Part shown: positions 1 through 8,810 of the stretch, in pieces
How the letters are laid out: each line of letters begins with the position of its first letter
Position numbering within the stretch: position 1 is the stretch's first letter
Source: CAVVMA01 sp963788205
GTDB lineage: Bacteria; Desulfobacterota; Binatia; Binatales; Binataceae
Direction: 5' to 3'
Assembly: GCA_963788205.1 (NCBI GenBank)
Contig: CAWBGG010000009.1
Span: 496,001 to 560,000, forward strand
DNA: 64,000 nucleotides
Program-made: the position numbers and the translations under genes
Notes under the pieces: model-generated
What the model saw: the letters and a program-made list of their open reading frames with translations, nothing else
What the model was told of the DNA's origin: nothing
Databases searched by the model: none

Positions 1-104
1 GCGATCGCCAGCAGCAGCAGTCCGGGCAACTCGATGCGCACCCGGCCTACGGGCGCGGCGGCATTCTGTTCGGCGGATTTCAGGGCGACGCGGTCAGACG
101 GCAT
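1..104 (-). CDS. N-terminus of an unidentified protein, cut by the window edge
   Basis: An ATG on the minus strand at 104 opens a frame that stays open to the window edge (34 codons). The visible part has a polar N-terminus followed by a leucine-rich stretch (PGLLLLAIA) that could be the start of a membrane segment. There is no strong ribosome binding site and no recognisable family, so this is only a likely gene start, divergent from the P450 gene. Confidence 0.35.
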   Translation of the reverse strand, partial: MPSDRVALKSAEQNAAAPVGRVRIELPGLLLLAI

Positions 105-295
105 GGTCGAGGCCTTGGCCAGATCGCCTCGATACTAACCTTGGCACCCCGGTATTGGGTAGCCGCCTGTGCGTTTACGTCTGGCCGGGAGGTTTCGAGG
201 ATCGGGCAGCGCCACAAACGCGATTGAATGGCTAAACGCAGCCAGCCTAATATTCGAGTTGCCATCTATAATCCGGCGCTTGAGGTATCGCGAGC

Positions 296-1573
296 ATGGA
301 ATTTTCGCTCGACACGATTGACATCATCGGTCCTGACCACTACGCGAAACACGGCTACCCGCACGCCGAGTGGGCCTGGCTGCGCAAACACCAGCCGGTG
401 TTCCATGTAGAGCGCCCGAACGTGGAGCCGTTCTGGGCGATTACCAAATACGCCGACATCGTTCAGATTTCGCGCCAGCCGCGCCAATGGCTCAACGGCC
501 CGCGGATGGCGGTCTTCGTGGGCGACTCCGAGGATGAGCACGGTCCGCCCGAACCGCTGTTCAAACATTTGCTCAACATGGATCCGCCGCAGCATGGCGA
601 GTACCGGGCGATTTTGAGCCGGCACTTCACGCCGCGGGCGGTGCGGGCGCTCGAACCGCAAATCGCCGAGATCACCCGTAACACGCTCGACAAAGTCTCG
701 GATCGTTCGGAGTGCGATTTCGTTACCGACGTCTCGTCCAAGGTTCCGCTCGCGGTTATCGCTGAACTGCTTGGCGTGCCGCATCAGGACTGGCCGATGC
801 TCTTCCGATGGACCAATGAAACCATCGGCAGCGGCGACCCGGAGTTTTCGCAGGGGGCGACCCAACTCGAATCGATCCAGCGCGCGCGATTGGCGCTGTT
901 CCAGTATTTCACCGACATGGTGGCCGAAAAGCGCCGCCATCCCGGCCAGGACATCACGAGCATCCTGGCTGGCGCGAAAATCGGCAACGCCGAGATGGCC
1001 GCGTTCGAGCTCTTGTCATACCTGTTCGTGCTGGTGGTGGCCGGCAACGAGACCACCCGCAACGCGACTACCGGCGGACTGCTCGCGTTTTCCGAGAATC
1101 CCGAGCAATGGCGCCGGCTCAAGCGCGACCCCGCGCTGATCAAGACCGCGGTCGAGGAGATCGTCCGATGGACTTCGCCGGTGATCCAGTTCGCGCGCAC
1201 GCTGACCCAGGACACCGAAGTCGGCGGGCAGAAAATCCGCGCCCGCGAATCAGTATGCCTGTTCTACCCGTCGGCCAACCGTGACGAGGACGTATTCGAG
1301 GAGCCGTTCAAGTTCGACATCGGCCGTGATCCGAATCCGCATCTGGCGTTCGGCATCGGCGAGCACTTTTGCCTGGGCGCGAATCTGGCCCGGCTCGAGC
1401 TCGAGGTCATCTACCAGCAATTGGCGCAGCGCCTGGAGGGCCTGGAACTGACCGGTCCGGTCGAGCGGCTGCGGTCCAGCTTTGTCGGCGGCATCAAGCA
1501 CCTGCCGATTCGCTACAAGATGATGCCCGCGCAATCGGGTTCCGGAGAACGCGCGGGGGCGGGGCAGCAATAG
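296..1573 (+). CDS. Cytochrome P450
   Basis: Soluble bacterial class I P450 of 425 residues, the usual length. Visible family marks are the I-helix oxygen-activation motif AGNETT (about residue 249), the K-helix ExxR in EEIVR (about 287), and the heme loop FGIGEHFCLG with the proximal heme cysteine at residue 359. P450s of this kind hydroxylate small hydrophobic substrates such as terpenes, steroids or fatty acids; the substrate cannot be read from the sequence. No redox domain is fused, so it needs separate partners. The 2Fe-2S ferredoxin and FAD/NAD reductase at 3150-4223 are plausible ones. It stands alone on the plus strand. Confidence 0.95.
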   Translation: MEFSLDTIDIIGPDHYAKHGYPHAEWAWLRKHQPVFHVERPNVEPFWAITKYADIVQISRQPRQWLNGPRMAVFVGDSEDEHGPPEPLFKHLLNMDPPQHGEYRAILSRHFTPRAVRALEPQIAEITRNTLDKVSDRSECDFVTDVSSKVPLAVIAELLGVPHQDWPMLFRWTNETIGSGDPEFSQGATQLESIQRARLALFQYFTDMVAEKRRHPGQDITSILAGAKIGNAEMAAFELLSYLFVLVVAGNETTRNATTGGLLAFSENPEQWRRLKRDPALIKTAVEEIVRWTSPVIQFARTLTQDTEVGGQKIRARESVCLFYPSANRDEDVFEEPFKFDIGRDPNPHLAFGIGEHFCLGANLARLELEVIYQQLAQRLEGLELTGPVERLRSSFVGGIKHLPIRYKMMPAQSGSGERAGAGQQ

Positions 1574-1623
1574 TCAGTCGATCGCTTGGGCGCGAGGCTT
1601 CGATCAGAGCGGCCCGGAGATAT

Positions 1624-1666
1624 TGGTGACCCCAACGGGGATTGAACCCGCAACCCCGAAGGGGCC
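1624..1666 (-). other. 3' end remnant of a tRNA (T-arm, acceptor strand, CCA)
   Basis: Read on the minus strand, this stretch has a complete T-stem and loop (GCGGG TTCAATC CCCGT), the 3' acceptor strand TGGGGTC, a discriminator A and an encoded CCA. There is no D-arm, anticodon arm or matching 5' acceptor strand next to it. It resembles the 3' end of the tRNA-Glu gene at 2731 with several differences. It lies just beyond the stop of the deaminase-like gene, so the two tRNA ends bracket a 1.1-kb cassette. It looks like an attachment-site remnant or decayed tRNA. Confidence 0.6.
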
Positions 1667-1692
1667 AATTGTGAAAAGAGGAATTAAAAATA

Positions 1693-2259
1693 CTATTTTT
1701 TCTTGCGCGGTTTGACTGGAACCGGTTCTGTCTGGCCAGCAAAGATATCTTCCTCGCTGCTGCCATAACTTTCCGCTTCCGTGACTGCCGTCTTTTGGAG
1801 CAGGAACATTAGCTGACACGGCGCGTCCACGCCTGCTCTCAATTCAATGGCAGTTTCACCCACGTTCGTTAGTTCCAAAGTAATCGTTCCTTTGAAACCC
1901 GGATCGATTTTGGGCGCTGTCAAATGTACTCCCAGCCCGATGCGCGCGTAGCTGCTTCGGCCATTAATCAAACCGGTAAGATCGTAGGGAAGCTGCACAA
2001 ATTCATGCGTCTTAGCGAGAATGAATTCCCCGGGCTTTATGAAATAGCTGTCTTTTTCTTCAGTTTTCCAAAGCTCCGGATCAAGAAACAAGTCCCTTGA
2101 GAAGCGGATTGCTGCGGCATGCGCTGGACTTACAAACTTGGTGAACAGTCTTCCGATTCTGAGGTCAACCGAAACCTGATCAATCGCCGAAACGGCAGGG
2201 CTGAAAACAATGTCACCCTTTTTTATGCGGCGGATGATGTCACGCCGGCTGAGCAGCAT
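1693..2259 (-). CDS. dCTP deaminase / dUTPase-like protein
   Basis: Member of the dCTP deaminase/dUTPase superfamily (188 residues, close to the usual size of Dcd), which removes or converts dCTP/dUTP to supply dUMP. The N-terminal half has VDLRIG followed by PGEFILAKTHEFVQLP. The core has GRSSYARIGLGVH and IDPGFKGTITLELTN, which contain the nucleotide-binding residues and the catalytic glutamate region of the family (LEL). The C-terminus is lysine-rich. The start overlaps the preceding small gene by 20 bases, so the two are coupled. The region is visibly less GC-rich than its surroundings and is bracketed by tRNA 3' ends, which suggests acquired DNA. Deaminase versus dUTPase activity cannot be settled by eye. 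Confidence 0.85.
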   Translation of the reverse strand: MLLSRRDIIRRIKKGDIVFSPAVSAIDQVSVDLRIGRLFTKFVSPAHAAAIRFSRDLFLDPELWKTEEKDSYFIKPGEFILAKTHEFVQLPYDLTGLINGRSSYARIGLGVHLTAPKIDPGFKGTITLELTNVGETAIELRAGVDAPCQLMFLLQKTAVTEAESYGSSEEDIFAGQTEPVPVKPRKKK

Positions 2260-2527
2260 GACCCAATAACGAGCGCTCAGTTACAAAAGAGCGACTGGTG
2301 GGCGATGTCCCCCGAATGCCGAGAAGAACGCGATTGCCAGCGACACGAAGAATGGTGGCTTTGACGGACTTGCCATCGCGTATTTCGGATTCGTTGACAA
2401 AACCCATCCATTCGTGGTCGCCGAGTTTCAAATATACGCGACGCTCATCGGGAAACGGACCAGAACGGACCTCGCAGGGCAACCAAACGACATCGCCTTT
2501 TTTGGGCCTTCTGCCGGTGCTCGGCAT
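2240..2527 (-). CDS. Small hypothetical protein co-encoded with the dCTP-deaminase-like gene
   Basis: A 95-residue protein not recognised as any family. The composition is that of a small beta-barrel: alternating hydrophobic residues (GDVVWLPCEV, RRVYLKLGDHEWMGFV, KATILRVAGNRVLLGIRG). This might be OB- or SH3-like nucleic-acid binding, but that is inference. AAGAGAG lies just upstream of the ATG at 2527. Its 3' end overlaps the deaminase-like gene, so the two are probably one transcript and may act together. Confidence 0.55.
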   Translation of the reverse strand: MPSTGRRPKKGDVVWLPCEVRSGPFPDERRVYLKLGDHEWMGFVNESEIRDGKSVKATILRVAGNRVLLGIRGTSPTSRSFVTERSLLGHAAQPA

Positions 2528-2730
2528 CTCTCTTCACACCCCCAGCAAACTTCGCTCAACTTTCGCTCTCAGGCGTGGATTTATCAAATAAATCGCACCT
2601 GTGGAACAAGCATACTGCGCAATGTCCACAAGACAACCCAAAGGCGTAGGGAAGACGGGAAGTTGGCACCCATTTTGGCACCGGAAAGTGAAGCGGAAAA
2701 CGTCGCCACCGTTAAGTAGCTGATTTTTGT

Positions 2731-2805
2731 TGGTGATCCCAGCGGGAGTCGAACCCGCGTTCTCGACGTGAGAGGCCGATGTCCTAACCACTAGACGATG
2801 GGACC
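2731..2805 (-). tRNA. tRNA-Glu (CUC)
   Basis: A complete cloverleaf is seen on the minus strand. The acceptor GGTCCCA pairs with TGGGATC, the discriminator is A and CCA is encoded. The D-arm contains AGTGGTTA, and the anticodon loop CTCTCAC carries CTC. The T-arm is GCGGG TTCGACT CCCGC. It lies 28 bases downstream of tRNA-Gln on the same strand, so both are probably co-transcribed. Its 3' end faces the deaminase-like cassette and the tRNA remnant at 1624. Confidence 0.95.
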
Positions 2806-2833
2806 ATCCGCGCGTGCGGGAGGTTTTTTGTTT

Positions 2834-2909
2834 TGGCTGAGGAGGTAGGACTCGAACCTACAATCGCCTGATCCAGAGTCAGGTGGCTTGCCAATTAGCC
2901 GACTCCTCA
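2834..2909 (-). tRNA. tRNA-Gln (CUG)
   Basis: Complete cloverleaf: acceptor TGAGGAG with CTCCTCA, discriminator G, encoded CCA, anticodon stem CCTGA/TCAGG with loop CTCTGGA giving anticodon CTG, and T-arm GTAGG TTCGAGT CCTAC. It is the upstream member of a Gln-Glu tRNA pair. Confidence 0.95.
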
Positions 2910-3019
2910 GCGCAGGCTCATTATATAGCCGCGGTGGCGCAGCGTTCCAAGGGGTGCGCGTGCGGGGGGAGCAATGCGCGCGGAGAATCCCGAATAGTCA
3001 TTATGGCGCACGCTCTGTT

Positions 3020-3041
3020 CCCTCTCCCGGAGGGAGAGGGG
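3020..3041. repeat. Palindromic intergenic repeat, family A
   Basis: CCTCTCCC GGAGGGAGAGGG forms a tight hairpin in the gap between tRNA-Gln and the reductase gene. The same core recurs between genes at about 8719, 15252, 47025, 48385, 48819 and 48969, so it belongs to a REP-like interspersed family. The rest of the 2910-3149 gap shows no gene. Confidence 0.7.
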
Positions 3042-3149
3042 ATTAGACGCGCGGCAATGAAACCGGCGTCGGCCAGCCACGCGCGAGACTGACAATTGTG
3101 AGGGAGGCGCTTTACAATCGGGTCAAACTCAAGCGCTACTCGTGCGCCG

Positions 3150-3854
3150 CTACCACGACTCGTAGCGGACGGCGCGGCGTTCGTAGCCGGCGGCGCGCAG
3201 CAGATCGCGCAGGCGCAGGACGCCCGGGCCGACACCGCAGACATAGAAATGGCGATTGCGATCGCGATCCGACTGGACCCATCGCCGCTCGACCTCGGCG
3301 TGCAATCGCGCGTCGAGATCCGCGGCCGGCGCGACCATCGTCGCGAAGCTGAACCGCGCGTCGTCCCGAGCCTGCCGCTCGAACTCATCGCGATAGAGAA
3401 CATGCCCGGCCGAGTCGGCAGCGTAGAGCAGGCTCACCGGCGGATGCGATTGATCGCTCAGCGCGAGCCGGACCATCGGGCGAATCGGCGCGATCGCGGT
3501 TGCGACTGCGATAAAGACCGTTTCGACCGATGGTGGATGCTCCATCGTGAAGGCGCCGAAGGGGCCGGTGAATGCCAGCTCGTCGCCGATTCGGCGCTCG
3601 AACAACCATCGCACGCCTGCACCGCCGGCAACCTCATTGAAGCAGATCTCCAGCGGCTGCCCGTCTTCGGGGCTGGATGCGATCGAGTACGGACGCACGC
3701 GCGTCTCATCGGGGAGCGGAATCGAAATCGAGATGAATTGCCCCGGCACAAAGCGGAAGCCCTCCGCGCCGCGAAGGAAGAGCGAGCGCGTGTCGGCGGT
3801 GTGATCGAAGATGCGCTCGATCCGCGCACGATATACCGGCCGCGCGGAACTCAT
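3150..3854 (-). CDS. FAD/NAD(P)-binding oxidoreductase (ferredoxin reductase-like)
   Basis: A 234-residue flavoprotein of the ferredoxin-NADP reductase superfamily. The FAD-binding barrel comes first, with FVPGQFISISIP and the flavin motif RPYSIASSP. The nicotinamide-binding domain follows, with ATAIAPIRPM, then CGVGPGV, and the C-terminal aromatic end YESW. It should pass electrons from NAD(P)H to a 2Fe-2S protein. The upstream ferredoxin stop codon directly abuts this ATG (TAG-ATG), so the two are translationally coupled and very likely partners. No iron-sulfur domain is fused. Confidence 0.9.
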   Translation of the reverse strand: MSSARPVYRARIERIFDHTADTRSLFLRGAEGFRFVPGQFISISIPLPDETRVRPYSIASSPEDGQPLEICFNEVAGGAGVRWLFERRIGDELAFTGPFGAFTMEHPPSVETVFIAVATAIAPIRPMVRLALSDQSHPPVSLLYAADSAGHVLYRDEFERQARDDARFSFATMVAPAADLDARLHAEVERRWVQSDRDRNRHFYVCGVGPGVLRLRDLLRAAGYERRAVRYESW

Positions 3855-4223
3855 CTAACCGCTTTCGCTCACTTGATTGATCGTGTAGCGGGGGATCAGG
3901 ACCACAATCTCGGCGCTCGGATCGGCGATCACGGCCTGGCATCCCAGCCGTGAAAGCGGCGTTAGGCCCGGCGCCCGGTCGAGCAGGTCTTCCTCCTGTT
4001 CGGAAGCCTCGGACAAAATATTGAATCCCTGCTTCACGATCACATGGCAGGTCGTGCATGCGCAGTTTCCGCCACACGCATGTTCAAGATGGATCCCGTG
4101 ACCCAGCAGGATGTCGAGAATCGAGCCGGGCACTCCATCATCCTGAAAGGGCGCCGCGGCGGGGTCGAATTCGATCACTCGTTCGGGATCGCCATTCTCG
4201 AAAATCACACGGATGGTCGCCAT
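3855..4223 (-). CDS. 2Fe-2S ferredoxin (adrenodoxin type)
   Basis: A 122-residue ferredoxin. The cluster ligands fit the vertebrate-type spacing C-x5-C-x2-C (HACGGNCACTTCH) with a fourth cysteine in LGCQAV. There is one extra cysteine inside the x5 loop. The start is placed at ATG 4223 because CTGGAG precedes it at good spacing; the longer frame to 4340 would run into lexA. It carries electrons from the adjacent reductase, perhaps to the P450 at 296. The family also serves iron-sulfur assembly, so a housekeeping role is an alternative. Confidence 0.9.
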   Translation of the reverse strand: MATIRVIFENGDPERVIEFDPAAAPFQDDGVPGSILDILLGHGIHLEHACGGNCACTTCHVIVKQGFNILSEASEQEEDLLDRAPGLTPLSRLGCQAVIADPSAEIVVLIPRYTINQVSESG

Positions 4224-4333
4224 CGATATCTCCAGTGGAGCAGTAATCGCCGGGCAAATCGACGGGGCTTGAACTTTCGCCCGATTTTCGCCATCATTCA
4301 AAACGTGAATCGCGCGCACGGGGGAGACTTGCG

Positions 4334-4942
4334 ATGACAACGCTGACCAAGCGGCAGAAGCAGTTACTCGACTACGTAGATCAGTATATTAGCCAGAACG
4401 GCTACGCGCCTACGCTGCAGGAGACCGGCGAGTATTTCGGACTGTCGTCGCTGGCGACCGTTCACAAGCATCTGCACAACCTCGAGACCAAGGGCTACAT
4501 CAAGCGCAAGCACAACCACAGCCGCGCGCTGGAGATGACGCTGCGGCGCAAGAAGGCTGCGGCGCAGGAGCTGCCGCTGCTCGGCCAAGTCGCGGCCGGC
4601 GCTCCGATAGAGCAGTTCGAGACCGCCGACACGATCAACGTGCCCGAAGATTTCGTCCGCCGCGACAATACTTACTGCCTGCGCGTGCGGGGCGAGTCGA
4701 TGGTGGAAGAGGGCATCCGCGACGGCGACTACATAATTGTCGAAGGGCGCGACAGCGCCATCAATGGCGAGACCGTCGTGGCGCTGATCAATGGCGAAGC
4801 GACGGTCAAGAAATATTATCGCGAGCAGGACGGGAAGATCCGTCTGCAACCCGCCAACGCGACTATGCAACCGATTTTTGCCGCCGACAGCGACGTGGCA
4901 GTGCGCGGAGTGGTGGTCGGCCTGATGCGGCGCTACCGGTAG
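4334..4942 (+). CDS. lexA: LexA repressor
   Basis: SOS-response repressor of 202 residues, full length. An N-terminal winged helix (residues 1-70, TLQETGEYFGLSS recognition region) binds operators. The C-terminal S24 peptidase domain has the self-cleavage site Ala88-Gly89 (VAAGAP), the nucleophile Ser122 (RGESM) and the general base Lys159 (ATVKKYY). RecA-activated autocleavage between Ala and Gly releases the SOS regulon. GGGGGAG precedes the ATG. It is divergent from the ferredoxin gene. No operator of the common Gram-positive or E. coli form is obvious in the 110-base divergent gap. Confidence 0.97.
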   Translation: MTTLTKRQKQLLDYVDQYISQNGYAPTLQETGEYFGLSSLATVHKHLHNLETKGYIKRKHNHSRALEMTLRRKKAAAQELPLLGQVAAGAPIEQFETADTINVPEDFVRRDNTYCLRVRGESMVEEGIRDGDYIIVEGRDSAINGETVVALINGEATVKKYYREQDGKIRLQPANATMQPIFAADSDVAVRGVVVGLMRRYR

Positions 4943-5772
4943 GCTTGCCGGCGCAGTGTGGGGCGGCTTCCATTGCCGGGGTGAAGGCTAGGATAGAGGA
5001 TCGAAGCGCGGCCCCGCTTGTGAGTGACCGCGACCGGCGCGTACGAGTCTTCAGCGGAGACGGCGGGGAGCCGCACCGTGAAAGTCGATCCTGCGTCCGG
5101 CGCTGATCGCGCCTCGATATCGCCTCCCAGAGCCGCGACGTTGCGCCGCACTACCGCCAGCCCGAGACCCATCCCGCGATAACGCCGCGTGCTCGACCGT
5201 GAAAGCTGCACCAGCGGCGCGCAGGCCAGCTCGATTTGATCGGGGCTGATGCCGGGACCCGTATCGCGCACTTCGATTGTGATCCCTTCGCGCGCGCTGC
5301 CGTTTGAGCGATCGCGCCGAACAGTCACGACGACCGAACCGGTGGTGGTGAATTTGATCGCATTGAGAACCAGGTTTTGCAGGATCAGGCGCAGCGAACG
5401 GCGGCGCGATCGAAACGCGCTCGGCGCCTGGCCGAGATCGAATCGCAGCGCCAGACCCTTGCTTTGGTTGGCCGCCTCGAAGGCTGGAATCAGTTCAGCG
5501 AGCAGGCTCGCAATCGCGATGTCCTCGAAAATCTCTGCCTGCGCGCCGGCTTCGACCGAAGCGAAATCCATCAGGTTCTCGACGGTATGGGCAAGCTCAT
5601 GAGCGTTGATATCCATCCGCTCGAGAATCCGGCGGGGCTCGTCGCCGAAGCTGTCTGCCCATTCGCCGCGCAGCACGTCGAGATAACCGAGCATCACCTG
5701 CAGCGGCGTTCTCAGCTCGTGCGCCAGGTTGGCCAACGCCTCCAACCGCACCCCTCCAGCCCATCCGCTCAT
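4933..5772 (-). CDS. Sensor histidine kinase without a sensory domain
   Basis: A 279-residue histidine kinase core. The H-box is NLAHELRTPLQ with phospho-accepting His18. The N-box is LILQNLVLNAIKF, the G1 box DTGPGI and the G2 box GMGLGL. There is no membrane segment and no PAS or GAF domain before the H-box, so input must come from a partner protein. No response regulator is adjacent. The 3' end overlaps the convergent lexA end by 10 bases. The 40-residue C-terminal tail is basic and unlike the family. Confidence 0.85.
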   Translation of the reverse strand: MSGWAGGVRLEALANLAHELRTPLQVMLGYLDVLRGEWADSFGDEPRRILERMDINAHELAHTVENLMDFASVEAGAQAEIFEDIAIASLLAELIPAFEAANQSKGLALRFDLGQAPSAFRSRRRSLRLILQNLVLNAIKFTTTGSVVVTVRRDRSNGSAREGITIEVRDTGPGISPDQIELACAPLVQLSRSSTRRYRGMGLGLAVVRRNVAALGGDIEARSAPDAGSTFTVRLPAVSAEDSYAPVAVTHKRGRASILYPSLHPGNGSRPTLRRQAYR

Positions 5773-5979
5773 GCATCCACCTGCGAAGGCACGCTAAAGG
5801 AACGCGGAGGTTCTGCTCAATCCGAATTGTCCCTATATGGGAGTAGAAAAGAACCGAGATGGGTAATGGGAAATACCTGGTTCGTGTAGGATACGGACCA
5901 ATCGCGAGCGGCCGAGATTCAGGCGCCGTTGGGGCGAGCGTCAATAGCTATAGCAAGCGCCCGGCCGCGATGGCCGGTT

Positions 5980-6210
5980 TCAGCAACAAGGGGTGTGACC
6001 GCGATAGCCTGCCTTAAGCCGCTCACGAATGATTCTGGCCTGGGTATGGCGCGACCCATGGGCAAATTCGTCCGTATCGCGCCCCAGCCGATTCAACCTG
6101 CGCAGCTCCTGGATGAAATCGCCAATGACGGTCCATCCTGCCGCCGCGATGGAATGAGCGCGGCCAGCCGTTCGATTCCCGATGATCGATGATGCGGCGC
6201 GCGTGCTCAT
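5980..6210 (-). CDS. YbdD/YjiX-type small protein, partner of CstA
   Basis: A 76-residue protein with the features of the PF04328 family that sits downstream of cstA in many bacteria: an N-terminal amphipathic helix, the pattern H-x-R-IIRERLKAGY, and a terminal Cys-Cys. The ATG overlaps the cstA stop codon (ATGA), the arrangement expected for a coupled partner. Its role is poorly known. In E. coli small proteins of this family work with CstA/BtsT pyruvate transporters. The 5773-5979 gap holds no gene that I can see. Confidence 0.75.
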   Translation of the reverse strand: MSTRAASSIIGNRTAGRAHSIAAAGWTVIGDFIQELRRLNRLGRDTDEFAHGSRHTQARIIRERLKAGYRGHTPCC

Positions 6211-8244
6211 GCAGGGGCCTCGCCGACGCTGCGCACGCTCGCGCGGCGGCCGAGTGCGACGGTCGCCCACGCGCGCGCCGAGTCAACCAGAATCAACATC
6301 GTGACAAATATAAACAGCGCGGTCATCGCGGCGTCGACGCGATCGTTCCAAATCAGGCGGCCGATCTCGGTGGCGCGGGCCGCCGTCACCGTGCCCGAGG
6401 CCAGCTCGGCGCGGATAGTTGCGGAATGCGCCAGAAAGCCGACGTTGGGTCGCGGGCTGAAAATCTTCTCGAACCCCGCCGTCATCGTGACCGCCACCAG
6501 CCACCCTAGCGGCAGCATCGTCACGAAAGCGTAGCGGGCCTTACCGCCGCGAATCAGGATACTGGTCGCGACACACAGCGCGATCGTCGCCAGCATCTGG
6601 TTGGCGATTCCGAACAGCGGCCACAGCGAGTTGATTCCGCCCAGCGGATCAATCGTGCCGAAGTACAGAAAGTAACCCCACGCCGCGACGATCATCACCG
6701 AGCTCAGCACCGCGCTGGGGTACGAATTGATTTCGCCGAGCGGGCGGTACAGATTGCCGAGCAAATCCTGAAGCATGAAGCGGCCGACGCGCGTCCCGGT
6801 GTCCAGCGTGGTCAGGATGAACAGCGCCTCGAACATGATCGCAAAGTGGTACCACAGCGCCATCACCGCGCCGCCGCCGAGCGAATGGGCGAAAATCTGC
6901 GCCATCCCGACCGCGAGACTCGGCGCGCCGCCGGTGCGGGCGTAGAGCGAGCTTTCGCCGACCGCGGCCGCGAGGGCGGCCATCTTTGCGTCGGCGACCG
7001 GAAATCCCCAGCCGGAAATTTTCGCGCACGCCGCGGCGCCGGTTCCGACCACGCCGGCGGGGCTGTTGATCGCGAAGTACACGCCGGGTTCGAGCACCAC
7101 CGCCGCGATCATCGCCATCACCGCGACGAACGACTCCATCATCATGCCACCATATCCGATCAGGCGCGCGTCGCTCTCGGTCGCAAGCATCTTGGGCGTA
7201 GTGCCCGAGGCGATCAGCGAATGGAATCCCGAAATCGCGCCGCACGCCACCGTGATGAAGGCGAACGGGAAGACCTTGCCGCCAAAGACCGGGCCGCTGC
7301 CGTCGATGAATCGCGTCAGCGGCGGCATCAGGGCCGGCGGATGCAGTGCTACGATTCCGATCGCCAGCGCGACGATCGTGCCGAGCTTGATGAAGGTCGA
7401 GAGGTACCCGCGCGGCGCGATCAGCAGCCATATCGGCAGTACCGACGCGAAAAATCCGTAGCCGATGATCCACATCGCGAGTGATGGCGCGTCCATCGAG
7501 AAGTAATGGCCGAAGGGCAGATACTCGACGTAGCGGCCGCCGACCACCGCGAGCAAAATCAGCGCGGCGCCGATCAGCGAGGCTTCGACGATTCGGCCGG
7601 GACGGACCGAACGTCATGTAAATGCCGACCAGCATCGCGATCGGAATCGTGGCCGCGACCGAAGAGGTCGCCCACGGGCTGTGCTTCATCGCGTTGACCA
7701 CGACCAGACCGAGCACCGCGATCAGAATGACCATGATCATCAGCACGCCGAACAGCGCCGTGATGCCGCCGACCGGGCCGATCTCCTCGCGCGCCATCTT
7801 GCCCAGCGAGTGGCCGTCGCGCCGCAGCGACGCGCCCAGAATCACGAAATCCTGGACGCATCCGCCGAGCACTGCGCCGATCACGATCCATAACGTCGAA
7901 GGAAGATAGCCGAACTGCGCCGCGAGCACCGGACCAACCAGCGGGCCGGGGCCGGCGATCGCGGAAAAGTGATGGCCAAAAGTGACCCATCGCGAGGTCG
8001 GGACAAAGTCGCGGCCGTCGTTGAGGCGTACCGCGGGCGTAGGGCGCGCGTCGTCGAGCTCCAGCACGCGCCGCGCGATGAATCCCGAATAGAAGCGATA
8101 GCCGACCGCATAGATGCAGACCGCGGCGATTACGAACCACAGCACTGAGGGGCGATTCTCGCCGCGGACGAACGCGATGAGTCCGAGCCCGTATGCGCCC
8201 AGCGCGCCTACTGCGACCCAGAAGATTGTGCGCAGGAGCTTCAT
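6207..8244 (-). CDS. cstA: CstA-family carbon starvation protein (pyruvate/peptide transporter), one-base frameshift
   Basis: Multi-spanning membrane transporter of the CstA family, about 678 residues when joined. The N-terminal frame runs from ATG 8244 (GGAGG upstream) through GHHFSAIAGPGPLVGPVLA and GCVQDFVILGASLRRDG to GIYMTF. The frame then shifts and continues as RPGRIVEASLIG to the stop at 6207. Total length is 3n+1, and removing one base at the CC of 7607-7608 restores MTFVRPGRI, the normal family sequence. Family members import pyruvate or peptides during carbon limitation. The shift is either sequence error or a real mutation. Confidence 0.9.
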
Positions 8245-8357
8245 TACCCCCACCTCCGCCTCGGAGCATTGTGAGCAGAACCAGCAGTCGGTTGGAATAT
8301 CGGCTACGCTGGCCGTGTTTTGAAGGAAATGATGGAATGTAAGCATCGGAGATCGGC

Positions 8358-8717
8358 ATGGAAAAGGTGAACATCGCCCAGAAGTTCGATCTGTTCAGCG
8401 ACTATTGGAATCCCAAGGTCGCTGCGGAGCTCAACGATTCATACATCAAGCTTGCGAAATTCAAGGGCGAGTTCGTCTGGCATCATCACGACGGAGAAGA
8501 CGAACTCTTCCTCGTGATCAACGGACGCCTGCGAATCAAACTTCGAGACGGCGAGGTCGAACTTGGCCCCGGAGAATTCGTCGTGATCCCGCGCGGCGTC
8601 GATCATCTGCCGATCGCCGATGACGAGGTTCAAGTCATGCTGATCGAGCCCAAGACCACGCTGAATACCGGAAATGTCGTCAGCCAGAAGACGGTCGCGG
8701 ACCTGAAGCGGATATAG
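8358..8717 (+). CDS. Single-domain cupin protein
   Basis: A 119-residue cupin. Motif 1 is seen as GEFVWHHHDGEDELFLVING, with metal ligands His-x-His and Glu. Motif 2 is GEFVVIPRGVDHLP, with the fourth His. Such small cupins bind a metal ion and act as dioxygenases, isomerases or unidentified metal proteins; the substrate is unknown. It is divergent from cstA, with GGAGATCGGC before the ATG. Confidence 0.9.
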   Translation: MEKVNIAQKFDLFSDYWNPKVAAELNDSYIKLAKFKGEFVWHHHDGEDELFLVINGRLRIKLRDGEVELGPGEFVVIPRGVDHLPIADDEVQVMLIEPKTTLNTGNVVSQKTVADLKRI

Positions 8718-8718
8718 G

Positions 8719-8785
8719 CCCTCACCCGGCACGAAGCAAGCTTGCGCTCGCTCGCGTCAACCTCTCCCTGGCCAGAGAGAGGTGT
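8719..8785. repeat. Degenerate family A repeat after the cupin gene
   Basis: GCCCTCACCCGGC followed by CCTCTCCCTGGCCAGAGAGAGG forms an imperfect hairpin between the convergent cupin and tatA genes. It may act as a bidirectional terminator and resembles the family A repeats elsewhere in the window. Confidence 0.45.
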
Positions 8786-8810
8786 TCAGACATCTCGTGC
8801 GTGAAACAGG

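Noticed and set aside
1624..1700. Complete tRNA gene
   Set aside because: Only the T-arm, 3' acceptor strand and CCA are present; no anticodon arm or 5' strand can be folded.
4224..4333. LexA operator in the ferredoxin/lexA gap
   Set aside because: No clear match to the E. coli, Gram-positive, Geobacter or Myxococcus box could be read by eye.
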